DNA of 16,446 bases. It comes from JBNKLG01 sp050292235. GTDB lineage: Bacteria; Pseudomonadota; Gammaproteobacteria; Chromatiales; Chromatiaceae. The DNA is taken from contig JBNKLG010000062.1 in NCBI GenBank assembly GCA_050292235.1, forward strand, positions 1-16,446. Reading direction: 5' to 3'. A model generated the notes under the pieces. The model was not told the origin of the DNA. It was given only the letters and a program-made list of their open reading frames with translations, and did no database searches. The translations under genes were made by a program, and so were the position numbers. The stretch's first letter is position 1. Every line of letters starts with the position of its first letter. Positions 7,119 to 14,726 of the stretch are shown piece after piece.

Positions 7119-8441
7119 ATGACACCTGAGCGTCGAACCACTGGGGCACACCACTGCCCCGCCCTGTTCATCAGCGCCCCCGCCTCCGGTCAGGGAAAAA
7201 CCACGATAACCGCTGCCCTGGCGCACCACTATCGCCACCAGGGCCGGAGGGTGCGTGTTTTCAAGACCGGTCCCGATTTTCTCGATCCCATGGTTCTGGA
7301 ACAGGCCTCTCAAGCACCGGTCTATCAGCTGGATCTCTGGATGGGCGGAGAGGCGCACTGCCGCCAATTACTCTACGCGGCGGCGGCCGAGGCCGATCTC
7401 ATCCTCATCGAAGGGGTCATGGGGCTGTTCGATGGGGAGAGCTCCAGCGCCGATCTGGCCATGCTGTTCGATATCCCGGTACTCGCCGTGATCGATGCCG
7501 GCGCCATGGCCCAGACCTTTGGTGCCATCACCCAGGGGTTGGCGACCTACCGCCCTGGCCTGAGCTTTGCCGGGGTATTCGCCAACCGCGTTGCCGGCGA
7601 CGGCCATTACCGTATGCTGACAGAGGGGCTGCCGGAGGGGCTATGCGCCCATGGCTGGTTGGGAAAAGATCAGCATATCGCCCTGCCGGAACGACACCTT
7701 GGCCTGGTTCAGGCCAGCGAGGTGGCAGATCTCTCTTCACGCATTGAGCAAACCGCTACCGCCCTGCAGGCGATCAACAACTCATTGCCGTGTAAAACCC
7801 GCTTCAGCGCGCCCAAAACCGCACCCCTTGAACCCAGACTAAAGGGGGTTAGAATCGCCATCGCCCGCGACGAGGCCTTCGCTTTTCTCTACCGGGCCAA
7901 TCTCGATCTGTTACAGGCGCTGGGCGCGGAACTTCAGTTTTTCTCTCCGTTGCGGAATGAGCAATTGCCCCCCGCTGACGCACTCTATCTGCCGGGTGGT
8001 TATCCGGAGCTTCACCTTGGCGCTCTTGCCGCCAACCGAAAACTGCTGAATGCCATTCGCACCCATTACGATGAGAAACGGCCCATCGTCGCGGAGTGTG
8101 GCGGCATGCTCTACCTGTTGGAAAGGCTGACCGATGTGCAGGGGCAAAGTGCCGCCCTGGCTGGCGTTATTCCCGGTCATGGCCAACTGCAGGCAAGGCT
8201 CGCCAATCTCGGCCTGCATGCTGCCGAACTGCCGGAAGGGACACTCAAAGGGCATAGCTTCCACTACTCGATCCTGACCACAAACAGTGCCCCGATCACC
8301 ACCTCGCTTCCCGCCCGCCATGGCGGTAGAGGAGAGGCTGTGTATCGGCTCAATCGCCTCACCGCCTCCTATCTGCACTGGTATTTCCCCTCCAATCCGG
8401 AGGCCAGTGCAGGCCTGTTCCAACCGGAGCCAGCCAGATGA
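7119..8441 (+). CDS. cobB: Cobyrinate a,c-diamide synthase (CobB/CbiA)
   Basis: This 440-residue cytoplasmic enzyme amidates the a and c side chains of cobyrinic (or hydrogenobyrinic) acid using ATP and glutamine. The N-terminal dethiobiotin-synthetase-like domain has a P-loop ASGQGKTT (22-29) and the family segments FKTGPDFLDP (48-57) and IEGVMGLFDG (97-106). The C-terminal class I glutamine amidotransferase domain has the nucleophile C327 in VAECGGMLYL and histidines at GHSFHYS (H382) and SYLHWYF (H420). The length is close to the roughly 430-460 usual for the family. It starts 5 nt after btuM with a weak AGG ribosome binding site, which suggests coupling. The anaerobic (cbiA) and aerobic (cobB) forms cannot be told apart from this protein alone. 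Its presence means the cell handles early corrinoids, not only salvaged cobinamide. Confidence 0.93.
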   Translation: MTPERRTTGAHHCPALFISAPASGQGKTTITAALAHHYRHQGRRVRVFKTGPDFLDPMVLEQASQAPVYQLDLWMGGEAHCRQLLYAAAAEADLILIEGVMGLFDGESSSADLAMLFDIPVLAVIDAGAMAQTFGAITQGLATYRPGLSFAGVFANRVAGDGHYRMLTEGLPEGLCAHGWLGKDQHIALPERHLGLVQASEVADLSSRIEQTATALQAINNSLPCKTRFSAPKTAPLEPRLKGVRIAIARDEAFAFLYRANLDLLQALGAELQFFSPLRNEQLPPADALYLPGGYPELHLGALAANRKLLNAIRTHYDEKRPIVAECGGMLYLLERLTDVQGQSAALAGVIPGHGQLQARLANLGLHAAELPEGTLKGHSFHYSILTTNSAPITTSLPARHGGRGEAVYRLNRLTASYLHWYFPSNPEASAGLFQPEPAR

Positions 8442-9358
8442 TGACGCTGGCCCTGTCGATGCTGGCAGCGGTGCTGTTGGACTGGATACTGGGTGAGCCC
8501 AAACACTGGCACCCCCTCGTTGGGTTCGGCCATCTGGCGACCCGTCTGGAGGATTGGATCTATGGTGGAGAGAAAAGCGGCACGACCAAACGCCGACTGC
8601 GTGGTGCTACCGCTCTCCTACTCCTGGTGCTGCCACTGACACTGATCGCAGTTCTGCTCTGCCACTTAGCCACGGTGGGCAGCCTCCTCAGTACCCTGTT
8701 GCTCTATTTCGCGCTGGGTCATAAAAGTCTGCATCAGCATGCCCAGCCAATCGCCGAGGCCCTGCGCCAGGGTGATGACCAACAGGCACGTTATCTGGCC
8801 AGCCTGATGGTCAGCCGTGACCCGGAACACCTGGACATTCCACTTGCCGCGACTGAATCGGTACTGGAAAACGGTAACGATGGCGTCTTTGGTGCCCTGT
8901 TCTGGTTTGCCATCGCGGGGGGGGCAGGAGCCCTGGCCTATCGGATCGTCAATACGCTGGACGCCATGTGGGGCTACCGCACTGAACGCTATCAGCAGTT
9001 TGGCTGGGCGGCTGCGCGACTGGATGACCTGCTCAACTATCTTCCTGCCAGATTGACCGCCCTCACCTACAGCCTGCTGGGCAAATCAGCAAGCGCCTTA
9101 TCCTGCTGGCGCCAACAGGCTGCGCTCTGGGACAGCCCCAACGCGGGACCGGTGATGGCTGCCGGAGCAGGTGCATTGGGTATCGCCCTGGGAGGCGCTG
9201 CCTCCTATCAGGGCAGCTGGCACCAACGCCCTCAACTGGGACAGGGCCAGCCTCCCCAGGCCGGGGATATCGAACGGGCGCTGCGTCTGGTGCGTCACGG
9301 CGTCTGGTTATGGCTTGCACTACTGCTCATCATCGGAGGTATCCGGATCTATGCTTGA
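8438..9358 (+). CDS. cbiB: Adenosylcobinamide-phosphate synthase CbiB
   Basis: This 306-residue inner-membrane enzyme attaches (R)-1-amino-2-propanol phosphate to adenosylcobyric acid, giving adenosylcobinamide phosphate. It is called CobD in the Pseudomonas scheme. The N-terminus has the family motif LLDWILGEPKHWHPLVGFG, followed by hydrophobic helices (about 50-85), the cytoplasmic segment ASLMVSRDPEHLD (about 123-135), ESVLENGNDGVFGALFWF (about 140-157) and LNTLDAMWGYRTERYQQFG-like sequence (about 170-190; here VNTLDAMWGYRTERYQQFG). A C-terminal helix ends the protein. Its ATG overlaps the cobB stop (ATGA, 8438-8441), and its stop overlaps the next start by 8 nt. It uses the product of the next gene, cobD, so adjacency fits the chemistry. 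Confidence 0.94.
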   Translation: MMTLALSMLAAVLLDWILGEPKHWHPLVGFGHLATRLEDWIYGGEKSGTTKRRLRGATALLLLVLPLTLIAVLLCHLATVGSLLSTLLLYFALGHKSLHQHAQPIAEALRQGDDQQARYLASLMVSRDPEHLDIPLAATESVLENGNDGVFGALFWFAIAGGAGALAYRIVNTLDAMWGYRTERYQQFGWAAARLDDLLNYLPARLTALTYSLLGKSASALSCWRQQAALWDSPNAGPVMAAGAGALGIALGGAASYQGSWHQRPQLGQGQPPQAGDIERALRLVRHGVWLWLALLLIIGGIRIYA

Positions 9359-10343
9359 ACATGGTGGCAGGCTGCGCAGGGCCGCAGCCCAATACGCAAT
9401 TCCATTCGAAGCCTGGCTCGACCTCTCCACCGGCATCAACCCCCAGGGCTGGCCGGTGCCAGCACTACCGTCCGAGGTCTGGGCACGTCTGCCGGAAGAG
9501 AATGACGGTCTGGAACAGGCCGCCCGCGACTATTATGGCTGCGAGCATCTTTTACCGGTGGCCGGTTCCCAGGCGGCCATCCAGGCCCTGCCACGTCTGC
9601 GTCCCCCATCCAAGGTAGGGATCATCCATCCCGGCTACAGCGAACACGCTGCCGCCTGGCAGGCTGCCGGGCATGAGGTCATCCCCTGTCCAGCCGAACA
9701 GTTGGATGATGCCGTACCGGCTGTGGATGTCCTGCTACTGATCCACCCCAACAATCCCAGCGGCATCCGTTTCCAACGGGAGCAACTGCTGGCGTGGCAG
9801 CAACACCTCACCAAGCGCGGTGGTTGGCTGGTGGTGGATGAGGCGTTTATGGATACCACTCCGGAACAGAGCCTGTGCGACCAGAGCGGTACTCAGGGTC
9901 TCATTCTGTTGCGCTCCCTGGGCAAGTTCTTCGGTCTGGCCGGGGCGCGGGTGGGATTTGTCTGCGCCCGGCCCGCCCTGCTCCATCCACTGCAAAACCT
10001 GCTGGGACCCTGGGGGGTCAGTGCCCCGTCCCGTTGGGTCGCCACCGCCGCACTCAACGACCGCACCTGGCAGAGGACAGCCCGTCAACAGCTACTGGTC
10101 GCCAGTGAGCGGCTGCACGCACTGCTGTCACAGCATGGTCTCAGACCAACTGGCGGCAGCGCTCTGTTTCAATGGGTCTGCACAGAAAAAGCGACTGATC
10201 TGCACACCGGATTGGCACGCCGGGGCATCCTGACCCGTCTCTTTACCACACCCGCCAGCCTGCGCTTTGGTCTGCCGGACACGGAGAAAGACTGGGCACG
10301 TTTGGATACCACGCTCTGCGACCTGGGCAGGACCGCTTCATGA
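9351..10343 (+). CDS. cobD: L-threonine-O-3-phosphate decarboxylase CobD (PLP enzyme)
   Basis: This 330-residue fold-type I PLP enzyme decarboxylates threonine phosphate to (R)-1-amino-2-propanol phosphate, the linker used by CbiB. It is CobD in Salmonella and CobC in Pseudomonas. Motifs are LDLSTGINPQGWP (23-35), IHPNNPSG (131-138), VVDEAFMD (161-168) and the Schiff-base lysine K192 in RSLGKFFGLAGARVGF. The start at ATG 9351 overlaps the cbiB stop by 8 nt and has GGAGGT about 10 nt upstream. An in-frame ATG at 9171 would add 60 non-homologous residues inside cbiB and is rejected. The C-terminal part, with GGSALFQWV and LRFGLPDTEKDWARL, matches the small domain of the histidinol-phosphate aminotransferase-like family. 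Stop overlaps the cobQ start. Confidence 0.92.
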   Translation: MLEHGGRLRRAAAQYAIPFEAWLDLSTGINPQGWPVPALPSEVWARLPEENDGLEQAARDYYGCEHLLPVAGSQAAIQALPRLRPPSKVGIIHPGYSEHAAAWQAAGHEVIPCPAEQLDDAVPAVDVLLLIHPNNPSGIRFQREQLLAWQQHLTKRGGWLVVDEAFMDTTPEQSLCDQSGTQGLILLRSLGKFFGLAGARVGFVCARPALLHPLQNLLGPWGVSAPSRWVATAALNDRTWQRTARQQLLVASERLHALLSQHGLRPTGGSALFQWVCTEKATDLHTGLARRGILTRLFTTPASLRFGLPDTEKDWARLDTTLCDLGRTAS

Positions 10344-11800
10344 CTGCCCGGACCCTGATGATCCAGGGCACCACTTCGGACGCCGGCAAGAGCATTCTGG
10401 TAACGGCCTTATGCCGCTGGTTACGGCGTCGGCAGGTGCGCGTCGCACCGTTCAAGCCGCAGAATATGGCCCTGAACAGCGCGGTCACCACCGATGGCGG
10501 AGAAATCGGTCGCGCCCAGGTGGTACAGGCTCAGGCCTGCGGCCTGCCGCCCCATACCGATATGAATCCGGTGCTGCTCAAGCCCAACAGCGATACCGGC
10601 GCCCAGGTGATTATCCAGGGCCGGGCGCTCAGCAGCATGGATGCCCAGGACTATCACGCCTACAAGAGCACCGCCCGGGCAGCGGTGCTCGAATCCTTTC
10701 AACGGCTCTGTGCTGATCATGCCGCCATTGTCGTCGAGGGGGCCGGTTCGCCCGCCGAAATCAACCTGCGCGCCAACGACATCGCCAACATGGGCTTTGC
10801 CGAGGCCGTGGACTGCCCGGTGATCCTGGTGGCGGATATCGACCGGGGCGGGGTCTTCGCCCATCTGGTCGGCACCCTGGCGCTGCTCAGCCCGGGCGAA
10901 CAGGCACGGGTGCGGGGCTTTGTCATCAACCGCTTCCGCGGGGATATCGCCCTGCTGCAACCGGGCCTCGACTGGCTGGAGCAACGCACCGGCAAGCCGG
11001 TGCTGGGGGTCCTGCCTTATCTGCACGGCCTGCACATCGAGGCCGAAGATGCCATCACCCTCAGCCAGGTGGACAAACAGGCCAAGCTACTGCGGGTGGT
11101 GGTTCCGGTGCTGCCACGCATCAGCAACCACACCGATTTTGATCCGCTGCGCCTGCATCCACAGGTGGATCTGCACTTTGCCGGACCGGACGACCCCATG
11201 CCACCGGCCGACCTGATCATCCTGCCTGGCAGCAAGAGCGTGCGCGCCGATCTCGCCTGGCTGCAGCAACAGGGCTGGGCAGACAGGATCCAGCGACACC
11301 TGCGCTACGGCGGGAAACTCATCGGCATCTGCGGCGGATTCCAGATGCTGGGACAGTGGATCCATGACCCACTGGGCATTGAGGGTGAGGCCGGCAGCAG
11401 TGCCGGGCTGGGCCTGTTGGAGATGGAAACCCGCCTGAAAGCGGAGAAACAGCTGTGCAATGTGCGGGGGCATCTCCTGTTGGCATCAGCCCCCGTAAAG
11501 GGCTATGAGATCCATGCCGGGGTAACCACAGGTGCGGCATTGGATCACCCTGCCATGCAACTGGAAGGGGGGGCAGACGGGGCATTGAGTGCTGACCATC
11601 AGATCCTCGGCACCTATCTACATGGCCTGTTTGAGCTACCCCAGGCCTGTGTTGCCCTGCTCGCATGGGGCGGATTGCGTGACGCCCAAAGGGTCGATTA
11701 TGCCGGGTTGTGCGAAGCATCCATCGAACGCCTGGCCGATGCGGTGGAACAGCATCTGGACACCACCCGGTTGCTGGAGATATTGGAGGGAACGGCATGA
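10340..11800 (+). CDS. cobQ: Cobyric acid synthase CobQ (CbiP)
   Basis: This 486-residue glutamine-dependent amidotransferase amidates side chains b, d, e and g of adenosylcobyrinic acid a,c-diamide to give adenosylcobyric acid. The N-terminal ATP domain has P-loop GTTSDAGKS (10-18), FKPQNMALNSAVT (38-50), NPVLLKPNSD (76-85), VVEGAGSPAEINLR (131-144) and ADIDRGGVFAHLVGT (165-179). The C-terminal amidotransferase domain has LPGSKSV (295-301), nucleophile C331 in IGICGGFQMLG, GYEIHAG (388-394) and the triad histidine H428 in GTYLHGLFE. The length is typical. It starts at ATG 10340 in an ATGA overlap with cobD and ends in an ATGA overlap with cobU. All catalytic landmarks are intact. Confidence 0.96.
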   Translation: MTARTLMIQGTTSDAGKSILVTALCRWLRRRQVRVAPFKPQNMALNSAVTTDGGEIGRAQVVQAQACGLPPHTDMNPVLLKPNSDTGAQVIIQGRALSSMDAQDYHAYKSTARAAVLESFQRLCADHAAIVVEGAGSPAEINLRANDIANMGFAEAVDCPVILVADIDRGGVFAHLVGTLALLSPGEQARVRGFVINRFRGDIALLQPGLDWLEQRTGKPVLGVLPYLHGLHIEAEDAITLSQVDKQAKLLRVVVPVLPRISNHTDFDPLRLHPQVDLHFAGPDDPMPPADLIILPGSKSVRADLAWLQQQGWADRIQRHLRYGGKLIGICGGFQMLGQWIHDPLGIEGEAGSSAGLGLLEMETRLKAEKQLCNVRGHLLLASAPVKGYEIHAGVTTGAALDHPAMQLEGGADGALSADHQILGTYLHGLFELPQACVALLAWGGLRDAQRVDYAGLCEASIERLADAVEQHLDTTRLLEILEGTA

Positions 11801-12321
11801 GCAAGACGCTGATCCTGGGCGGTGTACGGTCCGGCAAAAGCCGTCTGGCGGAACGCCTGGCGAGTGACAGCGAGCTGGCAGTGACCTATATCGCCACCGC
11901 CACCGCCGATGACGGGGAGATGCAGGCGCGCATCGCTGCCCATCGTGCCCAGCGCCCTGCCAGCTGGTCGTTGGTGGAAGAGTCCATCGCCCTGGCCAAT
12001 GTCCTGCAAACCCATGCCGCGCCAGATCGCTGCCTGCTGGTGGATTGCCTGACCCTCTGGCTGACCAATCTGCTCACCGCGCCCGACCCAAAACGGTTCG
12101 AGCGGGAACGTGACGCCCTGCTCGATCTCATGCCCAAACTGCCGGGGCAGATCATCCTGGTCAGCAATGAGACCAACATGGGCATCACGCCCCTGGGAGA
12201 GCTGAGTCGACGCTATTGCGATGAAGCCGGGCGGTTGCATCAGGCGCTGGCGGCGCTCTCTGAGTCGGTGATCTTGACGGTCGCTGGCCTGCCACATTTT
12301 TTAAAAGGGGAAGCTCAATGA
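11797..12321 (+). CDS. cobU: Adenosylcobinamide kinase / adenosylcobinamide-phosphate guanylyltransferase
   Basis: This 174-residue bifunctional enzyme (CobU in Salmonella, CobP in Pseudomonas) phosphorylates adenosylcobinamide and then transfers GMP to give AdoCbi-GDP. Motifs are P-loop GGVRSGKS (8-15), YIATATADDGEM (31-42), RIAAHRAQRP (45-54) with H49 as the likely guanylylated histidine, DCLTLWLTNLL (83-93) and VSNETNMGITP (122-132). The start at ATG 11797 overlaps the cobQ stop as ATGA and has GGAGG 7 nt upstream. An in-frame ATG at 11710 inside cobQ is rejected. With CbiB, it places both a de novo and a cobinamide salvage route in this operon. Ends in an ATGA overlap with cobT. Confidence 0.95.
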   Translation: MSKTLILGGVRSGKSRLAERLASDSELAVTYIATATADDGEMQARIAAHRAQRPASWSLVEESIALANVLQTHAAPDRCLLVDCLTLWLTNLLTAPDPKRFERERDALLDLMPKLPGQIILVSNETNMGITPLGELSRRYCDEAGRLHQALAALSESVILTVAGLPHFLKGEAQ

Positions 12322-13394
12322 AACACGCCAATCCAGAACCGGATCTCGACTGGCTGCACACCGCGGCCCTCCAACCCGATGTCAGGATGCGCACAGCCGC
12401 CGAGCAGCGCCAGGCACAACTCACCAAGCCGCCAGGGGCGCTGGGCAGACTGGAAGATGTCGCCATTGCACTTGCCGCTCTGCAGGGTACAGAGCAGCCC
12501 AGCGTGGAACGGGTGCACATCGCCGTCTTTGCCGGCGATCACGGCGTGACGGCAGAGGGTATATCCGCCTTTCCCCAGGCAGTTACCGCAGAGATGGTCA
12601 AAAACTTTGCCGCTGGCGGCGCTGCCATCTGTGCTGCCGCCAAAGCCATTGATGCCACACTGGAGGTGATCAACCTGGGCACCGCGTTCGATACCGGAAC
12701 CATTGCCGGCGTCACTGACCATCATCTGGGCCCCGGCACAGCCAATTTCGTCACGGAACCCGCGATGCGTGAACCACAACTGGCCCGCGCCCTCGCCGCT
12801 GGCCAGCAGGTCATCGCCCACGCCCGGGATCAGCATACCCAGCTGTTCATCGGCGGCGAGATGGGGATCGGCAACACCACCAGCGCCGCCGCCATCGCCT
12901 GCGCCCTGCTGGATGCAGCACCACAGCAACTGGCTGGCCCAGGCACCGGATTGGATGCCAACGGGGTATCCCACAAACGCGGGGTCATCAGGTGCGCCCT
13001 GGCATGTCACCGTGATCATCTGGATGAGCCGCTGGACGTGTTGCGCCGCCTGGGCGGCTTCGAGATCGCAGCACTCACCGGCAGCTACATCGCCTGTGCT
13101 CAGTTCGGCATACCAGCGCTGGTGGATGGCTTCATCAGTTCGGTAGCAGCACTCATTGCCTTGCGTCTGCGCCCGGATATCGCACCCTGGCTGATCTACG
13201 CTCATACCTCCGCAGAACCAGGCCACCGCCGGGTGCTGGATGCCATCGCCGCCCGGCCGCTACTCGACCTGGGCATGCGTCTGGGGGAAGGCAGTGGCGC
13301 TGCGGTCGCAGTGCCTTTGCTGCGCATGGCCTGTGCCCTGCACAACGGCATGGCCACTTTCACCGAGGCGGGCGTGTCGAATGCTGAGCGCTAG
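12318..13394 (+). CDS. cobT: Nicotinate-nucleotide--dimethylbenzimidazole phosphoribosyltransferase CobT
   Basis: This 358-residue enzyme makes alpha-ribazole 5'-phosphate from nicotinate mononucleotide and a lower-ligand base such as 5,6-dimethylbenzimidazole. Family motifs are TKPPGALGRLE (36-46), VFAGDHGVTAEG (69-80), AGGAAICAAAK (98-108), GEMGIGNTTSA (about 174-184) and the catalytic glutamate E324 in RLGEGSGAA. The length matches Salmonella CobT (about 356). The start at ATG 12318 overlaps the cobU stop (ATGA) and has AAGGGGAAG just upstream. The stop lies 14 nt inside the next gene. The base used cannot be deduced from sequence alone, and no bluB or bza genes are in the window. Confidence 0.96.
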   Translation: MKHANPEPDLDWLHTAALQPDVRMRTAAEQRQAQLTKPPGALGRLEDVAIALAALQGTEQPSVERVHIAVFAGDHGVTAEGISAFPQAVTAEMVKNFAAGGAAICAAAKAIDATLEVINLGTAFDTGTIAGVTDHHLGPGTANFVTEPAMREPQLARALAAGQQVIAHARDQHTQLFIGGEMGIGNTTSAAAIACALLDAAPQQLAGPGTGLDANGVSHKRGVIRCALACHRDHLDEPLDVLRRLGGFEIAALTGSYIACAQFGIPALVDGFISSVAALIALRLRPDIAPWLIYAHTSAEPGHRRVLDAIAARPLLDLGMRLGEGSGAAVAVPLLRMACALHNGMATFTEAGVSNAER

Positions 13395-13965
13395 TTTCGG
13401 CCTACTGAGACATGGTGAGGTGGTGGGCGGCAGCCGCTTCCGTGGCCACAGCGATGACCCACTCACGCCCCTGGGCTGGCAACAGATGCGAAACGCCACC
13501 ACGACCGGAGGTTGGGAGCGGGTGATCAGCTCGCCCCTGGTACGTTGCGCCGCCTTTGCACAGGCGTATGCCCAGCGATCTGGCGTCTCATACCGCTGCG
13601 ATGCGCGTCTGATGGAGATCCACTTTGGTGCCTGGGAGGGATGTTCGGCAGAGGCGCTGATGCAGCATGATGCCGACGCCCTCAGTCGCTTCTGGGAAGA
13701 TCCGCTACAGCATCCGCCACCAGGTGGAGAGCCCCTGTTAGCGTTCCAGGCGCGGGTGCTGGCGGCCTGGGATGAGATCACCGCCCAATATGAAGGCGAG
13801 CGTACCCTGATCCTCACCCATGGCGGGGTGATTCGGGTATTGCTCTGCCATCTGCATCAACGTCCGCTGACCCAGCTCCAGACATTCGATGTCGAGCATG
13901 GCAGCCTCCATCTGGTACAGATCGATCGTTTGGGACATGCCTCTCTCCGTGCAGGCTGCGCCTAG
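13381..13965 (+). CDS. cobC: Alpha-ribazole phosphatase, histidine phosphatase family
   Basis: This 194-residue protein of the histidine phosphatase superfamily likely removes the phosphate from alpha-ribazole 5'-phosphate or from adenosylcobalamin 5'-phosphate. Catalytic landmarks are LLRHGE with H11, SSPLVRC with R55, the acid E79 in LMEIHFGAWEG, and the second histidine H147 in LILTHGG. The start at ATG 13381 gives a 14-nt overlap with cobT, has GAGG about 10 nt upstream, and places the RHG motif at the usual distance from the N-terminus. An in-frame ATG at 13240 would lie deep in cobT and is rejected. Context between cobT and cobS supports the role; by sequence alone it could be a broader phosphatase. 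Not to be confused with Pseudomonas CobC, which corresponds to cobD here. Confidence 0.86.
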   Translation: MLSASFGLLRHGEVVGGSRFRGHSDDPLTPLGWQQMRNATTTGGWERVISSPLVRCAAFAQAYAQRSGVSYRCDARLMEIHFGAWEGCSAEALMQHDADALSRFWEDPLQHPPPGGEPLLAFQARVLAAWDEITAQYEGERTLILTHGGVIRVLLCHLHQRPLTQLQTFDVEHGSLHLVQIDRLGHASLRAGCA

Positions 13966-13966
13966 G

Positions 13967-14710
13967 ATGTTCCTCCCCCGGCCCCTCCTTATCGCCTTGC
14001 AGTTCCTCACCACCCTGCCCATCCGCATCCAGGGTGAACCGGATGCCGACGCCACCGGGCGTTCCCTGAGCTACTACCCCCTGGTGGGACTGATGATCGG
14101 CACCCTCCTCGCCGCTGGCGCCTGGATGCTCGATGCCGCCAACCCACTGGTGGCCGCCGCCCTCCTGCTCACACTCTGGGTAGTGATCACTGGCGCACTC
14201 CACCTCGATGGTCTGGCCGACAGTGCCGATGCCTGGCTGGGGGGACTGGGTGATCGTGAACGCACCCTGGCGATCATGAAGGATCCCTATTGCGGGCCAG
14301 CCGCAGTGGTTACCTTGATCCTGGTGCTGCTGCTCAAGTTCACCGCCCTGACCTGCCTTATTGCCAAGGGACAACTGGCCAGCATCGCTGTCGCACCGGT
14401 TCTCGGACGGGCAACGCCGATTCTGCTGTTGCTCACCACGCCCTATGTGCGACCCCGGGGACTTGGCAGCCTGCTCGCGGACAACCTGATACGCCGCGCC
14501 TCCGGCGTGAGTCTCTTGGCCACGTTGGTGGCCATAGCACTCCTCATCGGCACCGGATCCCTCTGGCTGTTGCTGAGTGCACTGGGGGGATTTCTGATCC
14601 TGCGCAAACTCATGCTGCAACGCCTTGGCGGCACCACCGGCGACACCGCAGGGGCTCTGGTAGAGATCACAGAAACGGCTGTATTGCTTGCTGCACTCCT
14701 ACCTGATTGA
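13967..14710 (+). CDS. cobS: Adenosylcobinamide-GDP ribazoletransferase (cobalamin synthase) CobS
   Basis: This 247-residue polytopic inner-membrane enzyme joins AdoCbi-GDP with alpha-ribazole (or its phosphate) to give cobalamin (or its phosphate). The start MFLPRPLLIALQFLTTLPI is typical of the family. Motifs are YYPLVGLMIG (36-45), GALHLDGLADSADAW (76-90), ERTLAIMKDPYCGP (98-111) and RLGGTTGDTAGALVEITE near the C-terminus, the usual CobS ending. ATG 13967 lies 1 nt after the cobC stop. Its ribosome binding site is weak, so reinitiation from cobC is likely. An in-frame ATG at 13937 is an alternative start. This is the last gene of the operon; only 16 nt separate it from the convergent metallophosphoesterase, and no intrinsic terminator was found there. 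Confidence 0.94.
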   Translation: MFLPRPLLIALQFLTTLPIRIQGEPDADATGRSLSYYPLVGLMIGTLLAAGAWMLDAANPLVAAALLLTLWVVITGALHLDGLADSADAWLGGLGDRERTLAIMKDPYCGPAAVVTLILVLLLKFTALTCLIAKGQLASIAVAPVLGRATPILLLLTTPYVRPRGLGSLLADNLIRRASGVSLLATLVAIALLIGTGSLWLLLSALGGFLILRKLMLQRLGGTTGDTAGALVEITETAVLLAALLPD

Positions 14711-14726
14711 AAAAACTGGCTTCCCT

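Noticed and set aside
12315..13226. Minus-strand open frame of 303 codons opposite cobT
   Set aside because: It mirrors cobT, whose catalytic motifs are intact. The antisense protein has no recognisable family or ribosome binding site.
13814..14620. Minus-strand open frame of 268 codons opposite cobC and cobS
   Set aside because: It is very rich in Gln, Gly and Glu with no domain, as expected for the complement of a Leu/Ala-rich membrane protein gene (cobS).
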